Position numbers and translations under genes: made by a program. A stretch of DNA of 64,000 nt. Source: Lancefieldella parvula_C. GTDB lineage: Bacteria > Actinomycetota > Coriobacteriia > Coriobacteriales > Atopobiaceae. The stretch's first letter is position 1. Each line of letters starts with the position of its first letter. Positions 51,264 to 60,813 of the stretch are shown here, piece by piece. The DNA lies in assembly GCF_000758945.1 (NCBI RefSeq), contig NZ_JRND01000003.1, positions 62,001 to 126,000 on the forward strand, read 5' to 3'. The notes under the pieces are model-generated. The model had not been told where the DNA came from, did not search any database, and worked only from the letters and a program-made list of their open reading frames with translations.

Positions 51264-51983
51264 TTATTCTTCAAACGCTGTAGATGTAATAAGCATCCTG
51301 TGGCAATAAGGGCACTCAGCAATCTCAGAGCTATGCTGAAGATCGTGGAATGAACTTGGTTGCAGTTTAACGCGACAGACACTTGGAATGTTTCCTACAA
51401 GGTGCTCAACTGCCAGGCCCTTAAAACGTTTACGTGCAGCTTCATAGCGCTCAAGCGTGTCAGAAGAAATCTGAGCTGCAAGCTCTTCTCGAGATTTAGA
51501 GAGCTCAACAATCTCTGCGCGAAGAGCCGCAGAATCAATCTCAAGGGACTGAGAAAGGCTCTCACGCTCTTTCATAAGCTTTACCCGCAAGTCTTGAGCT
51601 GTCTGATAAGCCTTCTTGCACTTCTCAAGCTCTTCTGTTTTTGCTGCAAGTTTAAAATCGCACTTCTCGATATTCTTTGCCAAAGAAGAAAGCTGCTGGT
51701 CAAAGTCCCTAAGAGCACGATGATTAGTTGCAGTTTCTACAGCAGCAGAAACCTCATCTGTTTTAAGGACATAATGGGCGCGCTGCTCATTGAGGTCAGA
51801 AATATCAATTTCTACGTCTTTTTTAACACCAAGCACTTGCTTGAGCTGGGAAGCAATCTTCTTCTCTGCAAGTTGGGCGTTTTTAATCTTTTGAACCTGG
51901 GGCATTGAGGCCAAGTTGGATGCGAGTTTTAGCAGCTGCAAATCAATATCCTGGAGCTGCATCAGATTTACAGACTCACTCAT
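51264..51983 (-). CDS. Coiled-coil zinc-ribbon-like protein (CT398/DUF164 type)
   Basis: The 239-residue protein has a long coiled coil (about residues 20-185) and a short C-terminal ribbon like CT398/HP0958-type proteins. In the usual ribbon two C-x-x-C pairs bind zinc. Here the second pair is intact (C-P-Y-C-H-R-M-L) but the first reads C-R-V-K, with one Cys missing, so zinc binding may be lost or altered. The role is unknown; relatives bind RNA polymerase sigma-54 or flagellar RNA in other bacteria. It is followed by coaBC. Confidence 0.75.
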   Translation of the reverse strand: MSESVNLMQLQDIDLQLLKLASNLASMPQVQKIKNAQLAEKKIASQLKQVLGVKKDVEIDISDLNEQRAHYVLKTDEVSAAVETATNHRALRDFDQQLSSLAKNIEKCDFKLAAKTEELEKCKKAYQTAQDLRVKLMKERESLSQSLEIDSAALRAEIVELSKSREELAAQISSDTLERYEAARKRFKGLAVEHLVGNIPSVCRVKLQPSSFHDLQHSSEIAECPYCHRMLITSTAFEE

Positions 51984-52080
51984 AGGGCCTCCTCATATAC
52001 GGTTACTCATCTAGTCTACCGTAAATAAGGACGTATCGGACGCAGAACATAACTAATGCAGAGATTAGTATGTGAAAAAT

Positions 52081-53229
52081 TTATCCAACAATCTGCAGTA
52101 ACGTTGCACAGAAGGCATCAAGGTCAGCTTCAGAAACGCGCTCGTCAAAAGTAATGCGGAGGCTGCCCAGAGCCTCGTTTCTAGAAATTCCCATAGCCGA
52201 GAGAACATGACTTGCGTCAAGAGAGCCTGAAGAACACGCAGAGCCAGCTGAGACTTCAAATCCCGCTTGGTCAAGCTTTAAGATAAGCGTCTCGGAATCC
52301 ATTGAGGGAACCATAATGCTTACCGTGCCAGGCATGTGATCTTTGCCGGCGTAAGCCTCTGTAGTTGGCTTAATCTTGGGAGAAGTACAAAGAGTCTCGT
52401 ACACCTTATTTGCGCGCGCAGAAACGCTCTCTTGTGTTTGAGTAAGGTTATCCTGACACCACTTGGCAGCTGCGGCAAACGCGAGGGCGCTCCGAACATC
52501 CTGCGTTCCATGACGCCTGCCAGACTCTTGTCCCCCGCCGTAACTTTGAGCCTTAAAGGGAACCTTGGAACGCATAAGCACTGCGGCAACACCCAGAGGC
52601 CCACCAATCTTGTGGGCGGCAACAGTCAGGGCATCTACGTCTTCTACCTGAAGAGGAATACGACCAAACGCCTGAACGGCGTCAGTGTGGAAAAGCGCTC
52701 CCACCTTATGCGCAGCTTGAGCAAGGTCTGCAACCGGCTGGATAACGCCCGTTTCATTGTTGGCATACATCACAGAAACAAGAGCTACCGACTGATCCAA
52801 AAGACCCTCAAGGGCTGAAGCCTCAATCTTTCCCTGACGGTTAGGCTGAGCAATTCTAACCTCAAAGCCCTTCTCGCGAAGAACCGGCGCTAGATCCAAA
52901 ACAGAATCATGTTCAATTGCCGAAAAAACCACCGTGTTGCGCTTGCGATCCTTGTTACGAATACCTTCTGTCATACCAAGAACTGAGAGGTTATTGCCCT
53001 CGGTACCGCCGGAGCAAAAGACCACGTCAGGAGCTCTAAATTTGCCGCCTACCGCACGTGCAATAACACCACGAGCACCATCAAGCTCTCGCGCTGCTTG
53101 ACGACCAAGCGAGTGCAAAGAGTTTGGGTTCACCCCTGCAATAGGTGAAGCTTCATAGGTTTTCTCGGCATCAAGCGCCTCTTGGCGTATTGGCGCTGAA
53201 GCTGCATAGTCTAAGTAAACGTAATCCAT
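52081..53229 (-). CDS. Cysteine desulfurase, IscS/NifS type
   Basis: The 382-residue PLP enzyme takes sulfur from L-cysteine for clusters and tRNA thiolation. The start Y-L-D-Y-A-A-S-A-P, E-G-N-N, H-T-D-A-V-Q-A-F-G, the PLP lysine in A-A-H-K-I-G-G-P, and the catalytic cysteine in G-S-A-C-S-S-G are clear. No iscU or mnmA gene is adjacent; the partner acceptor is elsewhere. It follows rpe by 66 bases. Confidence 0.93.
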   Translation of the reverse strand: MDYVYLDYAASAPIRQEALDAEKTYEASPIAGVNPNSLHSLGRQAARELDGARGVIARAVGGKFRAPDVVFCSGGTEGNNLSVLGMTEGIRNKDRKRNTVVFSAIEHDSVLDLAPVLREKGFEVRIAQPNRQGKIEASALEGLLDQSVALVSVMYANNETGVIQPVADLAQAAHKVGALFHTDAVQAFGRIPLQVEDVDALTVAAHKIGGPLGVAAVLMRSKVPFKAQSYGGGQESGRRHGTQDVRSALAFAAAAKWCQDNLTQTQESVSARANKVYETLCTSPKIKPTTEAYAGKDHMPGTVSIMVPSMDSETLILKLDQAGFEVSAGSACSSGSLDASHVLSAMGISRNEALGSLRITFDERVSEADLDAFCATLLQIVG

Positions 53230-53295
53230 AACGTGTTTTCTGCTAGTTCAATCCTGAAAGAATGTGGTTGCTTAAATAATGAATTGAGCTGTAAT

Positions 53296-53970
53296 TTAAC
53301 CCTGAACGGTAAGAGCAGACTCGCCAGCGTCGCGGATTGCCTGGATAGTTGCAGCTCGGTCTTCCTGGCCAAATACAGCGCTGCCTGCAACAAGCATGTC
53401 TGCACCAGCGGCTACAACATCAGCTGCGTTAGCTGCACTAATACCACCATCAACCTCAATCAGAGGATTAACGTTATGTTTGCGGCAGAGCTCTTTGAGA
53501 GCCTTCAGCTTCTCAATTGAGTGAGGAATAAATTTTTGGCCACCAAAGCCAGGGTTAACCGTCATGATAAGCACCAGATCAAGGTCTTCGATAAGATCCT
53601 CAAGAACGCTTACAGGAGTTCCTGGACAAAGTGAAATACCAGCTTTAGCACCGGAATCCTTGATAAGGTGAACAAGGCGATGAGCATGGACTTCGGCCTC
53701 GTAGTGGAAGGTGACAACGTCAGCGCCACGGTCCAGGAATAGCGGCACAATCTCAGCTGGATTAGTAACCATCAGATGGACATCAATAGGCAGCTCAGAA
53801 GACTTTTTGCAGTACGAGAAAATATCTGGACCAAATGAGATGTTAGGAACAAAATGACCGTCCATCACGTCATAGTGGATGTAGTCAGCGTTTGCAATTG
53901 AATCAAGCTCGCTTTTAAGCTTGGAGAAATCTGCAGATAGAACAGATGGTGCTACCAGGACGTTATTCAT
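53296..53970 (-). CDS. rpe: Ribulose-phosphate 3-epimerase
   Basis: The 224-residue TIM-barrel enzyme interconverts ribulose-5-phosphate and xylulose-5-phosphate. Motifs are A-P-S-V-L-S-A-D-F, H-Y-D-V-M-D-G-H-F-V-P-N, D-V-H-L-M-V, M-T-V-N-P-G-F-G-G-Q and E-V-D-G-G-I. The ATG at 53970 follows GGAGAG; the preceding TTG is rejected. It lies 9 bases after gpsA. Confidence 0.96.
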   Translation of the reverse strand: MNNVLVAPSVLSADFSKLKSELDSIANADYIHYDVMDGHFVPNISFGPDIFSYCKKSSELPIDVHLMVTNPAEIVPLFLDRGADVVTFHYEAEVHAHRLVHLIKDSGAKAGISLCPGTPVSVLEDLIEDLDLVLIMTVNPGFGGQKFIPHSIEKLKALKELCRKHNVNPLIEVDGGISAANAADVVAAGADMLVAGSAVFGQEDRAATIQAIRDAGESALTVQG

Positions 53971-53979
53971 CAAACTCTC

Positions 53980-54990
53980 CTATCGAGTCATTCCATAAAA
54001 TTCTTCATTTGGAAGGCGGTTTGTAAGGCGAGAAGTAATTTCTTCTGGCGTAGCACCTTCGTAAAGTACAGCGTGAACAGCTGAAGTGATAGGCATCTCA
54101 ACACTCATCTGCTGACCAAGCTCATAAAGACCAATGACAGCCTGAGCACCCTCAACAACCATACCAGTCTCTTCCTGATAAGACTGAAGCGTCTTACCTT
54201 TTACCAGGGCTTCTCCAAATGTTCTGTTTCTAGAATGCTCAGAGGTGCAGGTTGCTACAAGGTCTCCCATACCCGCAAGGCCCATGCAAGTAAGTGGATC
54301 TCCTCCAATGGCACATACCACACGGCCAAGCTCTGCAAGACCTCGTGTCATAAGTGCGGCAAGAGAGTTATCACCGTTACCTAAACCAACAGCAATACCG
54401 CAGGCAATAGCAACAACGTTTTTAGCAGCAGCACATGCCTCGACACCGCGCACGTCAGAGCTAATGTAGGTTCTGAAGTACGGACGAGAAAGTAGTGACT
54501 GGAAGCGTTTAGCAACCTCAGCATCCTCAGACGCTACAACGGCTGCAGAGATTCCCTGTTTAATGACCTCTTCTGCGTGGTTTGGACCGGAAAGTACGGC
54601 GATTCTCGCAGGGTTTCCAAGCTCGTCAGCAGCTACTTCGTGCATAAGCTTGTGAGAACCTGCTTCCATACCTTTGGAGAGAATCAAAACATCAACCTCT
54701 GGATCAAGATATGGTGCGCAAGCAGCGCAAACTGAACGTAAAAACGCAGAAGGAGCCGCCATAACAACAGCATCTACACCGGTGAGAGCCTCAGCCTCAC
54801 TAGTGGTAGACACAATATTGTGTGGAAGCTCAGAATCAGAAAGATGTCTACAGTTGACGTGTTCTTTATTAATGGATTCGGTAACATCAGCCTCTCTAGA
54901 CCAAATAATTACCTCATCAGACGTTGAAGCAAGAAGTGTTGAAAGCGCGGTACCCCATGATCCCGAACCAATAACAGCAACTTTTTTCAT
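53980..54990 (-). CDS. gpsA: NAD(P)-dependent glycerol-3-phosphate dehydrogenase
   Basis: The 336-residue enzyme reduces dihydroxyacetone phosphate to glycerol-3-phosphate for phospholipid synthesis. The N-terminal G-S-G-S-W-G-T-A-L-S, the S-G-P-N-H-A-E-E-V, and the A-A-K-N-V-V-A-I-A-C-G motif with catalytic Lys are present. It lies 2 bases after plsY, which uses its product. Confidence 0.97.
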   Translation of the reverse strand: MKKVAVIGSGSWGTALSTLLASTSDEVIIWSREADVTESINKEHVNCRHLSDSELPHNIVSTTSEAEALTGVDAVVMAAPSAFLRSVCAACAPYLDPEVDVLILSKGMEAGSHKLMHEVAADELGNPARIAVLSGPNHAEEVIKQGISAAVVASEDAEVAKRFQSLLSRPYFRTYISSDVRGVEACAAAKNVVAIACGIAVGLGNGDNSLAALMTRGLAELGRVVCAIGGDPLTCMGLAGMGDLVATCTSEHSRNRTFGEALVKGKTLQSYQEETGMVVEGAQAVIGLYELGQQMSVEMPITSAVHAVLYEGATPEEITSRLTNRLPNEEFYGMTR

Positions 54991-54992
54991 GA

Positions 54993-55655
54993 TTAGTTGT
55001 CCTTTTTCTTTTCGCCGAAAGAGAATTTAGACTCACTACCAGCATTAAGACGATTGATATTCTCGCGATGAGCCCAAATAACTGCCGCTGCTACAACAAA
55101 AACAGGAATGATTGCCACGGGATCCATACCAAATAGCAGGCAGAATAGTGGAATGGCAACAGCTGCGCCAATGGAGCCAAGTGATACGTACTTAGTTGGC
55201 ACGGCAAGCGTAATAAACACCGCAAGAGCTACAAGAGCAGCAAGTGGATTTACTGCAAGTCCGCCGCCAAATCCAACAGCAATTCCCTTACCGCCATGGA
55301 AATGAAGCCAAGGCGAGAAAATATGACCAAGAACGCAGCAGGCATACACAAAAGAAATGATGAGCTCAGCCTCTGCGTGATCGTTTCCCGAGACCAGAGG
55401 AGTAAATCCTTGGGCTCCCAAGAACCAACGAACCAGCATGACGCTGACAATGCCCTTACCTGCATCGCAAAGAAGCGTAAGAATACCTGCGGCCTTACCA
55501 GCGTTTCTAGCAACATTGGTAGTACCAATATTTCCTGATCCAAGTTTGCGAATATCTTCATGAGCCATAAGGCTTGCAATAATCAGACCAAATGGAATGC
55601 CACCAAGGCCAAATGCAATTAGTCCAAAAATCAGAGCAACAACAATTCCAGGCAT
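54993..55655 (-). CDS. plsY: Glycerol-3-phosphate acyltransferase PlsY
   Basis: The 220-residue membrane enzyme acylates glycerol-3-phosphate from acyl-phosphate. The three PlsY motifs are seen: G-S-G-N-I-G-T-T-N-V-A-R-N, H-G-G-K-G-I-A-V-G-F, and the A-H-R-E-N-I-N-R-L end. Its start overlaps the der stop by one base, and gpsA follows after 2 bases. Confidence 0.96.
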   Translation of the reverse strand: MPGIVVALIFGLIAFGLGGIPFGLIIASLMAHEDIRKLGSGNIGTTNVARNAGKAAGILTLLCDAGKGIVSVMLVRWFLGAQGFTPLVSGNDHAEAELIISFVYACCVLGHIFSPWLHFHGGKGIAVGFGGGLAVNPLAALVALAVFITLAVPTKYVSLGSIGAAVAIPLFCLLFGMDPVAIIPVFVVAAAVIWAHRENINRLNAGSESKFSFGEKKKDN

Positions 55656-56980
55656 TAGTTAGACTCAACCTTCTTACGGAACTTCAATCGAATAGGTGTG
55701 CCAACCAGAGAGAACTTCTCGCGAAGCCTGTTCTCAATAAAGCGCTCGTAGTTGTCATCAACAAGGTCTGGAGCGTTGCACCAGAACGAGATAACAGGAG
55801 GCTTAGAGCCCGTCTGTGTGGCGTACTGAATCTTAAGGCGACGGCCTCGGTCAGAAACCGTGTGTCCGCCTTCTCTAATCTGGGCGAGAAGCTCGTTGAG
55901 CTCGGAAGTCTTAAGCTGAAGAGCACGAGATTCTGCAGCCGAAAGAGCAGCGGCAAGCACCTTATCAATAGCGCGGCCAGTAAGTGCAGAAACGTTGATG
56001 GAAGCAATCCAAGGTGCAAAGGCCAGGCGCTTTGCTACAGAGACTGCTACCTCATCGCGCTTTGCTTCAGAATCAATAAGATCCCACTTGTTAAGCAGGA
56101 GCACCAGCGCACATCCACGCTCTACGGCCATGTTTGCAAGTTTCTGGTCCTGCTCGGTTACGCCAACAGAGGCGTCAACAACAAGAAGACAAACGTCTGC
56201 GCGGTCCATTGCCTGCAGGCCTCTGACCAGACTGTAGTACTCAACGTCCTCGTGTACCTGGCTCTTTTTGCGAATACCAGCGGTATCAACAAGACGAATG
56301 GGAGTTCCCTTCCATTCAATCATAGTGTCAATAGCGTCACGCGTAGTACCAGCAACATCAGAAACAATAGAGCGTTTCTTGTTAGCCAGTCGGTTTGCCA
56401 GCGAAGATTTGCCTACATTTGGTCGGCCGATGATGGCAAGGTTAAGAATGCCGTCATCCTCTGGCTCTTCATCAGCCTCAGGGAAAGCATTGACAATGTC
56501 GTCCAACAAATCACCAGTACCGTGACCATGTGAAGCAGACAGAGGTAGAGGCTCGCCGCAACCAAGTGCGTAGAAGTCCCATAGACCATCCTGCTCTGTA
56601 GCAGGGTTATCTTTCTTGTTGACAACCAAGAACACGGGCTTGTCGCTCTTGCGGACAATGCGTGCAACCTCTTCGTCTTCATCGGTAACGCCGGTAGAGC
56701 CATCTACCACAAAGACAATAACGTCGGCCTCTTCACACGCAAGAAGTGCCTGCTCACGAATGTGTGGAGCAAAACGATCCTGTGACTTGATAGACTCAAT
56801 GCCGCCGGTGTCAATGAGCTTAAACTCACGACCATTCCAGTCAGCGTCGTGATACGAGCGGTCTCGGGTTACTCCCCTAGACTCGTGCACAATTGCATCG
56901 CGTTTCTCGGCAATTCTATTTACCAGCGTGGACTTACCAACATTAGGGCGTCCAACAATAGCAACAATGGGCTTAGCCAT
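55655..56980 (-). CDS. der: GTPase Der (EngA)
   Basis: The 441-residue ribosome-assembly GTPase has two G domains in tandem (G-R-P-N-V-G-K-S-T and G-R-P-N-V-G-K-S-S; N-K-K-D and N-K-W-D) and a C-terminal KH-like domain. The order DUF512-der-plsY-gpsA is widely conserved in Gram-positives. Confidence 0.97.
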   Translation of the reverse strand: MAKPIVAIVGRPNVGKSTLVNRIAEKRDAIVHESRGVTRDRSYHDADWNGREFKLIDTGGIESIKSQDRFAPHIREQALLACEEADVIVFVVDGSTGVTDEDEEVARIVRKSDKPVFLVVNKKDNPATEQDGLWDFYALGCGEPLPLSASHGHGTGDLLDDIVNAFPEADEEPEDDGILNLAIIGRPNVGKSSLANRLANKKRSIVSDVAGTTRDAIDTMIEWKGTPIRLVDTAGIRKKSQVHEDVEYYSLVRGLQAMDRADVCLLVVDASVGVTEQDQKLANMAVERGCALVLLLNKWDLIDSEAKRDEVAVSVAKRLAFAPWIASINVSALTGRAIDKVLAAALSAAESRALQLKTSELNELLAQIREGGHTVSDRGRRLKIQYATQTGSKPPVISFWCNAPDLVDDNYERFIENRLREKFSLVGTPIRLKFRKKVESN

Positions 56981-57026
56981 GTCTCACCTTTCATTCAGTT
57001 GGTTTAATAATACCAGCAATACGTGG

Positions 57027-58409
57027 CTAATCCCACTCTTTGAGCGCTTTAATGCACGACTTGGCAATGTTTGTGGGACCAGGAATTGACATGATGACTT
57101 TGGCGCCGCGAGCCTCTAGCTGCGCAGTTAAATCTGCCAGTGACATGCCGTCAAGCGTGACTTTATCAAAGTTAAACATGACCTCAGGAAGCACTACCAG
57201 AACATCTGTGAGGTCTTCAGGTACCTGGGCGAGAAGATCAACGGCGCAGATAAGTCCTGTGACATTAACGTCTCCACCAAAGAAATCGTTGCGCACGGCA
57301 AAAGTAGAAACGTTGCCATCAGCCGACCAGTCTTCACAGAAGGTCTGAATGGTTTGCTGAGCAGCCTCGCCTACAATCAGCAAAATCTTGCGAGAGCGCG
57401 CAGAAAGATAGGTATCTGCCTCATCAAGAGCGGTACGCATAGCATGACATACCTCTTCAGCTTCATCCAGAAAGCTTCTGAGCATACCAATGCCATCGTA
57501 GAACTGCGGATAGCCGTCGTAGGTGTACGCTGGCGGAATAGGTAGCTGAGCGTCTACGTAGAACTCGTCAGAGAGCTGGAAACGCGTAATGCCCAGAGAG
57601 GCGCGTGCACGCTCCTGGTAGGGCTCAACAATTTTGACTACAGAGCGGGACAGCTCCACATCATCAGAATACGAATGCGTAAAGCGTTTGGAGTCTTTGG
57701 TATAGCCAAGGGGAACAATGGCCAAAGAGGTAATCTGCTGGTGAGCCTCTACCCAGTCAAGCGTTTTATCAAGCTCTTCACCGTCATTGATATTAGGGCA
57801 CAAAACAATCTGGCCGTGGATCTCAATACCAGCGTCCATGAGTTTCTCAAGAACTTCAATGCCCCTAGCAGCACGAGCACCAATCAGATTACGGCGAACA
57901 TCAGGTGAGATTGCATGCAGCGAGACGTTCATAGGCTCAAGCTTGTGAGAAATAATGCGCTCAACGTCCTCATCGGTGAGGTTAGTGAGCGTAACAAAAT
58001 TGCCCTGCAAGAAGCTCAGACGATAATCGTCATCTCTGATTGAAAGAGAAGGGCGCATGTCTTCTGGCAGCATAGCCATAAAGCAGAACTGGCACGCGTT
58101 TACGCAGGTCTTGATGCCATCAAAGAGCACATCAACAAAGTCAACGCCCCAGTCTTCTCCGGACTCACGTTCAAGCACGCACTCATAAAGCGACTCATCA
58201 CCAGGAACAGAAACTTCAAGCTCACAGAGGGAGCCGTCGGCCTCCCAACGCCAATCAATCAGGTCTTTTGGCACCACGCCATTGACCTTCTCGATAATCA
58301 TGCCGGGCTCAAGGCCAGCCTTCCACGCAGGACTACCCTCTTCAACGGACTCAATCAGTGCGCCAAGTCCACCAGATTTTGTATTTCCGTAGTCTGCGCG
58401 CTGTTCCAT
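57027..58409 (-). CDS. DUF512 radical-SAM/PDZ protein
   Basis: The 460-residue protein has a PDZ-like segment near residues 13-50 (G-S-P-A-W-K-A-G-L-E-P-G), a radical-SAM-like C-V-N-A-C-Q-F-C motif, and the DUF512 C-terminal region. It is widespread and linked to der, but no reaction is established. It sits between ispH and der with close spacing. Confidence 0.85.
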   Translation of the reverse strand: MEQRADYGNTKSGGLGALIESVEEGSPAWKAGLEPGMIIEKVNGVVPKDLIDWRWEADGSLCELEVSVPGDESLYECVLERESGEDWGVDFVDVLFDGIKTCVNACQFCFMAMLPEDMRPSLSIRDDDYRLSFLQGNFVTLTNLTDEDVERIISHKLEPMNVSLHAISPDVRRNLIGARAARGIEVLEKLMDAGIEIHGQIVLCPNINDGEELDKTLDWVEAHQQITSLAIVPLGYTKDSKRFTHSYSDDVELSRSVVKIVEPYQERARASLGITRFQLSDEFYVDAQLPIPPAYTYDGYPQFYDGIGMLRSFLDEAEEVCHAMRTALDEADTYLSARSRKILLIVGEAAQQTIQTFCEDWSADGNVSTFAVRNDFFGGDVNVTGLICAVDLLAQVPEDLTDVLVVLPEVMFNFDKVTLDGMSLADLTAQLEARGAKVIMSIPGPTNIAKSCIKALKEWD

Positions 58410-58410
58410 A

Positions 58411-59265
58411 TTAGGCGCCTACGATTTGTTCAATAGCTGATTTAACTGCATTGATATGAGCTTCCGGCGTAGAAGCGCCGGCGGTAATACCAATATGCTC
58501 TGCTCCCTCAAACCAAGAAGCTTGCAGCTCATCAGCGCCTTCAATGTGATAGGTTGCGGGGCAATACAGCTTGGAAATCTCTGCTAAGCGAGTGGTATTT
58601 GCAGAAATTCTGCCGCCAATAATAATCATGACGTCGGACTCTTTTGCAAGCCTCATGCACGAGTCCTGGTGGCCTGCGGTGGCCTCACAGATGGTATTCA
58701 TGACACGAAGCTCATCAACAAGCGGAAGTACCGCGTTAACCACCTCAGAAAGCTTTGCGGCGCTCATGGTGGTCTGAACCACCAGACCAACCTTCTTTGC
58801 AGCTCTCATAACGTCCGCCTGAGCGGCAACCTGTTCCACGGAGTCTATGGCCAAAGATCCTGGCACGTGCGCCAGTGTAGCCTCTACCTCAGGATGTCCG
58901 GACTCTCCCACCACGTACACGGCATAGCCCTGCTTGGCGAGAAGTTCTGCGGCTCCGTGAGCCTTCTTCACAAACGGGCAGGTTGCATCTAACACGTCAA
59001 CACAGCCGTCCTTGGCAATCTGCTCCTCTTGAGGGGTTACGCCATGAGTGCGCAACAATAGTGCACTTCCTGCAGCTTCAGAAGCGGAATCAACAACCTC
59101 TACGCCCTGGTCTTTAAGGGACGTGACAACGCGAGGGTTATGGATAAGCGGACCAAGCGTGCGTACGGGAGCATGAGCATCTTTGACGGCCTGCTGGACC
59201 ATCTGAAGAGCTCTTTCTACGCCGTAACAAGCGCCTGCTTCGTCAGCAATTCTAATAGTAGGCAC
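58411..59265 (-). CDS. ispH: 4-hydroxy-3-methylbut-2-enyl diphosphate reductase
   Basis: The 284-residue iron-sulfur enzyme performs the last step of the MEP isoprenoid pathway. The three cluster cysteines are in G-A-C-Y-G-V, D-A-T-C-P-F-V and N-T-I-C-E-A-T. The start is GTG with AAGGAA upstream. It lies 3 bases after cmk-plsC and 1 base before the DUF512 gene. Confidence 0.96.
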   Translation of the reverse strand: MPTIRIADEAGACYGVERALQMVQQAVKDAHAPVRTLGPLIHNPRVVTSLKDQGVEVVDSASEAAGSALLLRTHGVTPQEEQIAKDGCVDVLDATCPFVKKAHGAAELLAKQGYAVYVVGESGHPEVEATLAHVPGSLAIDSVEQVAAQADVMRAAKKVGLVVQTTMSAAKLSEVVNAVLPLVDELRVMNTICEATAGHQDSCMRLAKESDVMIIIGGRISANTTRLAEISKLYCPATYHIEGADELQASWFEGAEHIGITAGASTPEAHINAVKSAIEQIVGA

Positions 59266-59268
59266 GAA

Positions 59269-60813
59269 CTAATTCCTTCCGGGATGCTCTTTGAGCATTG
59301 CATCTCTCAGTTCGTATACCCGCTCCATGGCCATCTCTTCCATCTCTTTTGCCTGATCTTTACGCTTTGTAGAAGTCAGATCACTAAAAGAGACCTTCTG
59401 ACCTGCGCGAAGATAAACCTTAACAGGCTTAACCAGAGGTGAACCTTTTTTCTTAATATCAAGTGCGCCAATGATTGCCAGAGGCTGCACATCTACCTTA
59501 GCAAGCTGGGCGATAAGCGCAAAACCACCGTGAGTTTCTCCACGCTCTGTATTGCTTCTGACTCTTGTACCCTCAGGGTAAATGAGAAGCATTTCTCCTC
59601 TAGAAAGCGCTGTAGTGGCACGACGAATTGCCTTCATATCGGCAGTTCCGCGGTCTACTGGAATGCCACCTAGTCTAGAAAGCGCCCACTGAAGTGGTTT
59701 GAATTTGTTGAACTCGCTCTTGTAGATGGTTCTAACGGGAATGCCATGAACAAACAGGTGGACAACAGTAACAATAGGGTCCAAGAAGGTTGGGTGGTTC
59801 ATGATAAGAACACGAGGGGTCTTATCACCAACAAAGAGCTGGTCATTGTCCCAACGCCACCTGAACCAAATTTTTGTAATCAGTCCAAGCACGCTGACTG
59901 CCAGCCACTTAAAGAACTTGGCAGGAGCTGGAAAATCAGCAAGCGCGGTATCGTAATAATCGTCAAACGAGTTTCCACCAAAAGGGCGCAAACGCTTAGA
60001 TGCTGCCGCTATAGATGATTTTTTCTCGGAGCGCTTAGGCTTTTCTGTGTGAGACTTCCCGCCATCAGAAGAGTTACCCTCTGATTCATTTCCCTGGTGA
60101 GAAGACCTGTGGTTACGAGCATCTCTATTTCCAAGACCTGGATGCAAGGCAATAATGGCTGCAATAACCTCTTCAACAGAAAGCGCAGAAGAGTCAATGT
60201 GATGAGCGTCTTCTGCAGCGCGAAGAGGTGCTGCCTTACGCTCAGAGTCAGCCTTATCACGAGCCTTGATGTCTTCGAGGATCTTCTCCTCACTCTTTGC
60301 ATCTACCTTGGCATCATTGCCAGTAGCTGCGTCTCCACCCTGGCGCTGAACAGCGCGACGATGTGCGCGTGCTGCAGGATCTGCGGTCAAGAAAACCTTT
60401 ACATCTGCCTCGGGGAATACCACGGTGCCAATGTCACGGCCTTCTGCGACTACATCGCCATTCTCGCCAGCGCGACGCTGAAGCGTGACCATAGCTTCGC
60501 GAACCTCAGGAATAGCCGCAACAGCACTGACGTTTCTGTCTACCTCTGGGGTACGAATCTCTGCCGTAACGTTTGAGCCGTTTGCGAAGACGGTCTGGCC
60601 GTTTGCGGAGTTTCCAAACGAGATGCTAATGCTGCGTGCAACCTGAATGATTTTCTCGGTATCAGTCATATCAATGCCCTGACGCAGGCATTCTACAGTT
60701 ACCGAGCGATACATTGCACCCGTATCAAGAAAGATCAGATCCAGGCGATCAGAAAGTGCACGAGCAACCGTAGACTTTCCGGAGCCTGCTGGGCCGTCAA
60801 TAGCAACAATCAT
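59269..60813 (-). CDS. Fused cytidylate kinase / 1-acyl-sn-glycerol-3-phosphate acyltransferase
   Basis: The 514-residue protein joins two enzymes. Residues 1-220 are cytidylate kinase (D-G-P-A-G-S-G-K-S-T, D-T-G-A-M-Y-R, G-R-D-I-G-T-V-V-F-P). A Ser/Lys/Gly/His-rich linker of about 45 residues follows. Residues about 265-514 form a PlsC acyltransferase with N-H-P-T-F-L-D-P (the H-x4-D motif) and Y-P-E-G-T-R. CMP kinase feeds CTP for CDP-diacylglycerol, and PlsC makes phosphatidic acid, so the fusion links nucleotide and lipid steps. The fusion is known in Coriobacteriia and some Clostridia. Confidence 0.9.
   Translation of the reverse strand: MIVAIDGPAGSGKSTVARALSDRLDLIFLDTGAMYRSVTVECLRQGIDMTDTEKIIQVARSISISFGNSANGQTVFANGSNVTAEIRTPEVDRNVSAVAAIPEVREAMVTLQRRAGENGDVVAEGRDIGTVVFPEADVKVFLTADPAARAHRRAVQRQGGDAATGNDAKVDAKSEEKILEDIKARDKADSERKAAPLRAAEDAHHIDSSALSVEEVIAAIIALHPGLGNRDARNHRSSHQGNESEGNSSDGGKSHTEKPKRSEKKSSIAAASKRLRPFGGNSFDDYYDTALADFPAPAKFFKWLAVSVLGLITKIWFRWRWDNDQLFVGDKTPRVLIMNHPTFLDPIVTVVHLFVHGIPVRTIYKSEFNKFKPLQWALSRLGGIPVDRGTADMKAIRRATTALSRGEMLLIYPEGTRVRSNTERGETHGGFALIAQLAKVDVQPLAIIGALDIKKKGSPLVKPVKVYLRAGQKVSFSDLTSTKRKDQAKEMEEMAMERVYELRDAMLKEHPGRN

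Noticed and set aside
55592..56533. Open frame of 313 codons opposite der and plsY
   Set aside because: It is antisense to two conserved genes with clear motifs, and no motif is found in the frame itself.
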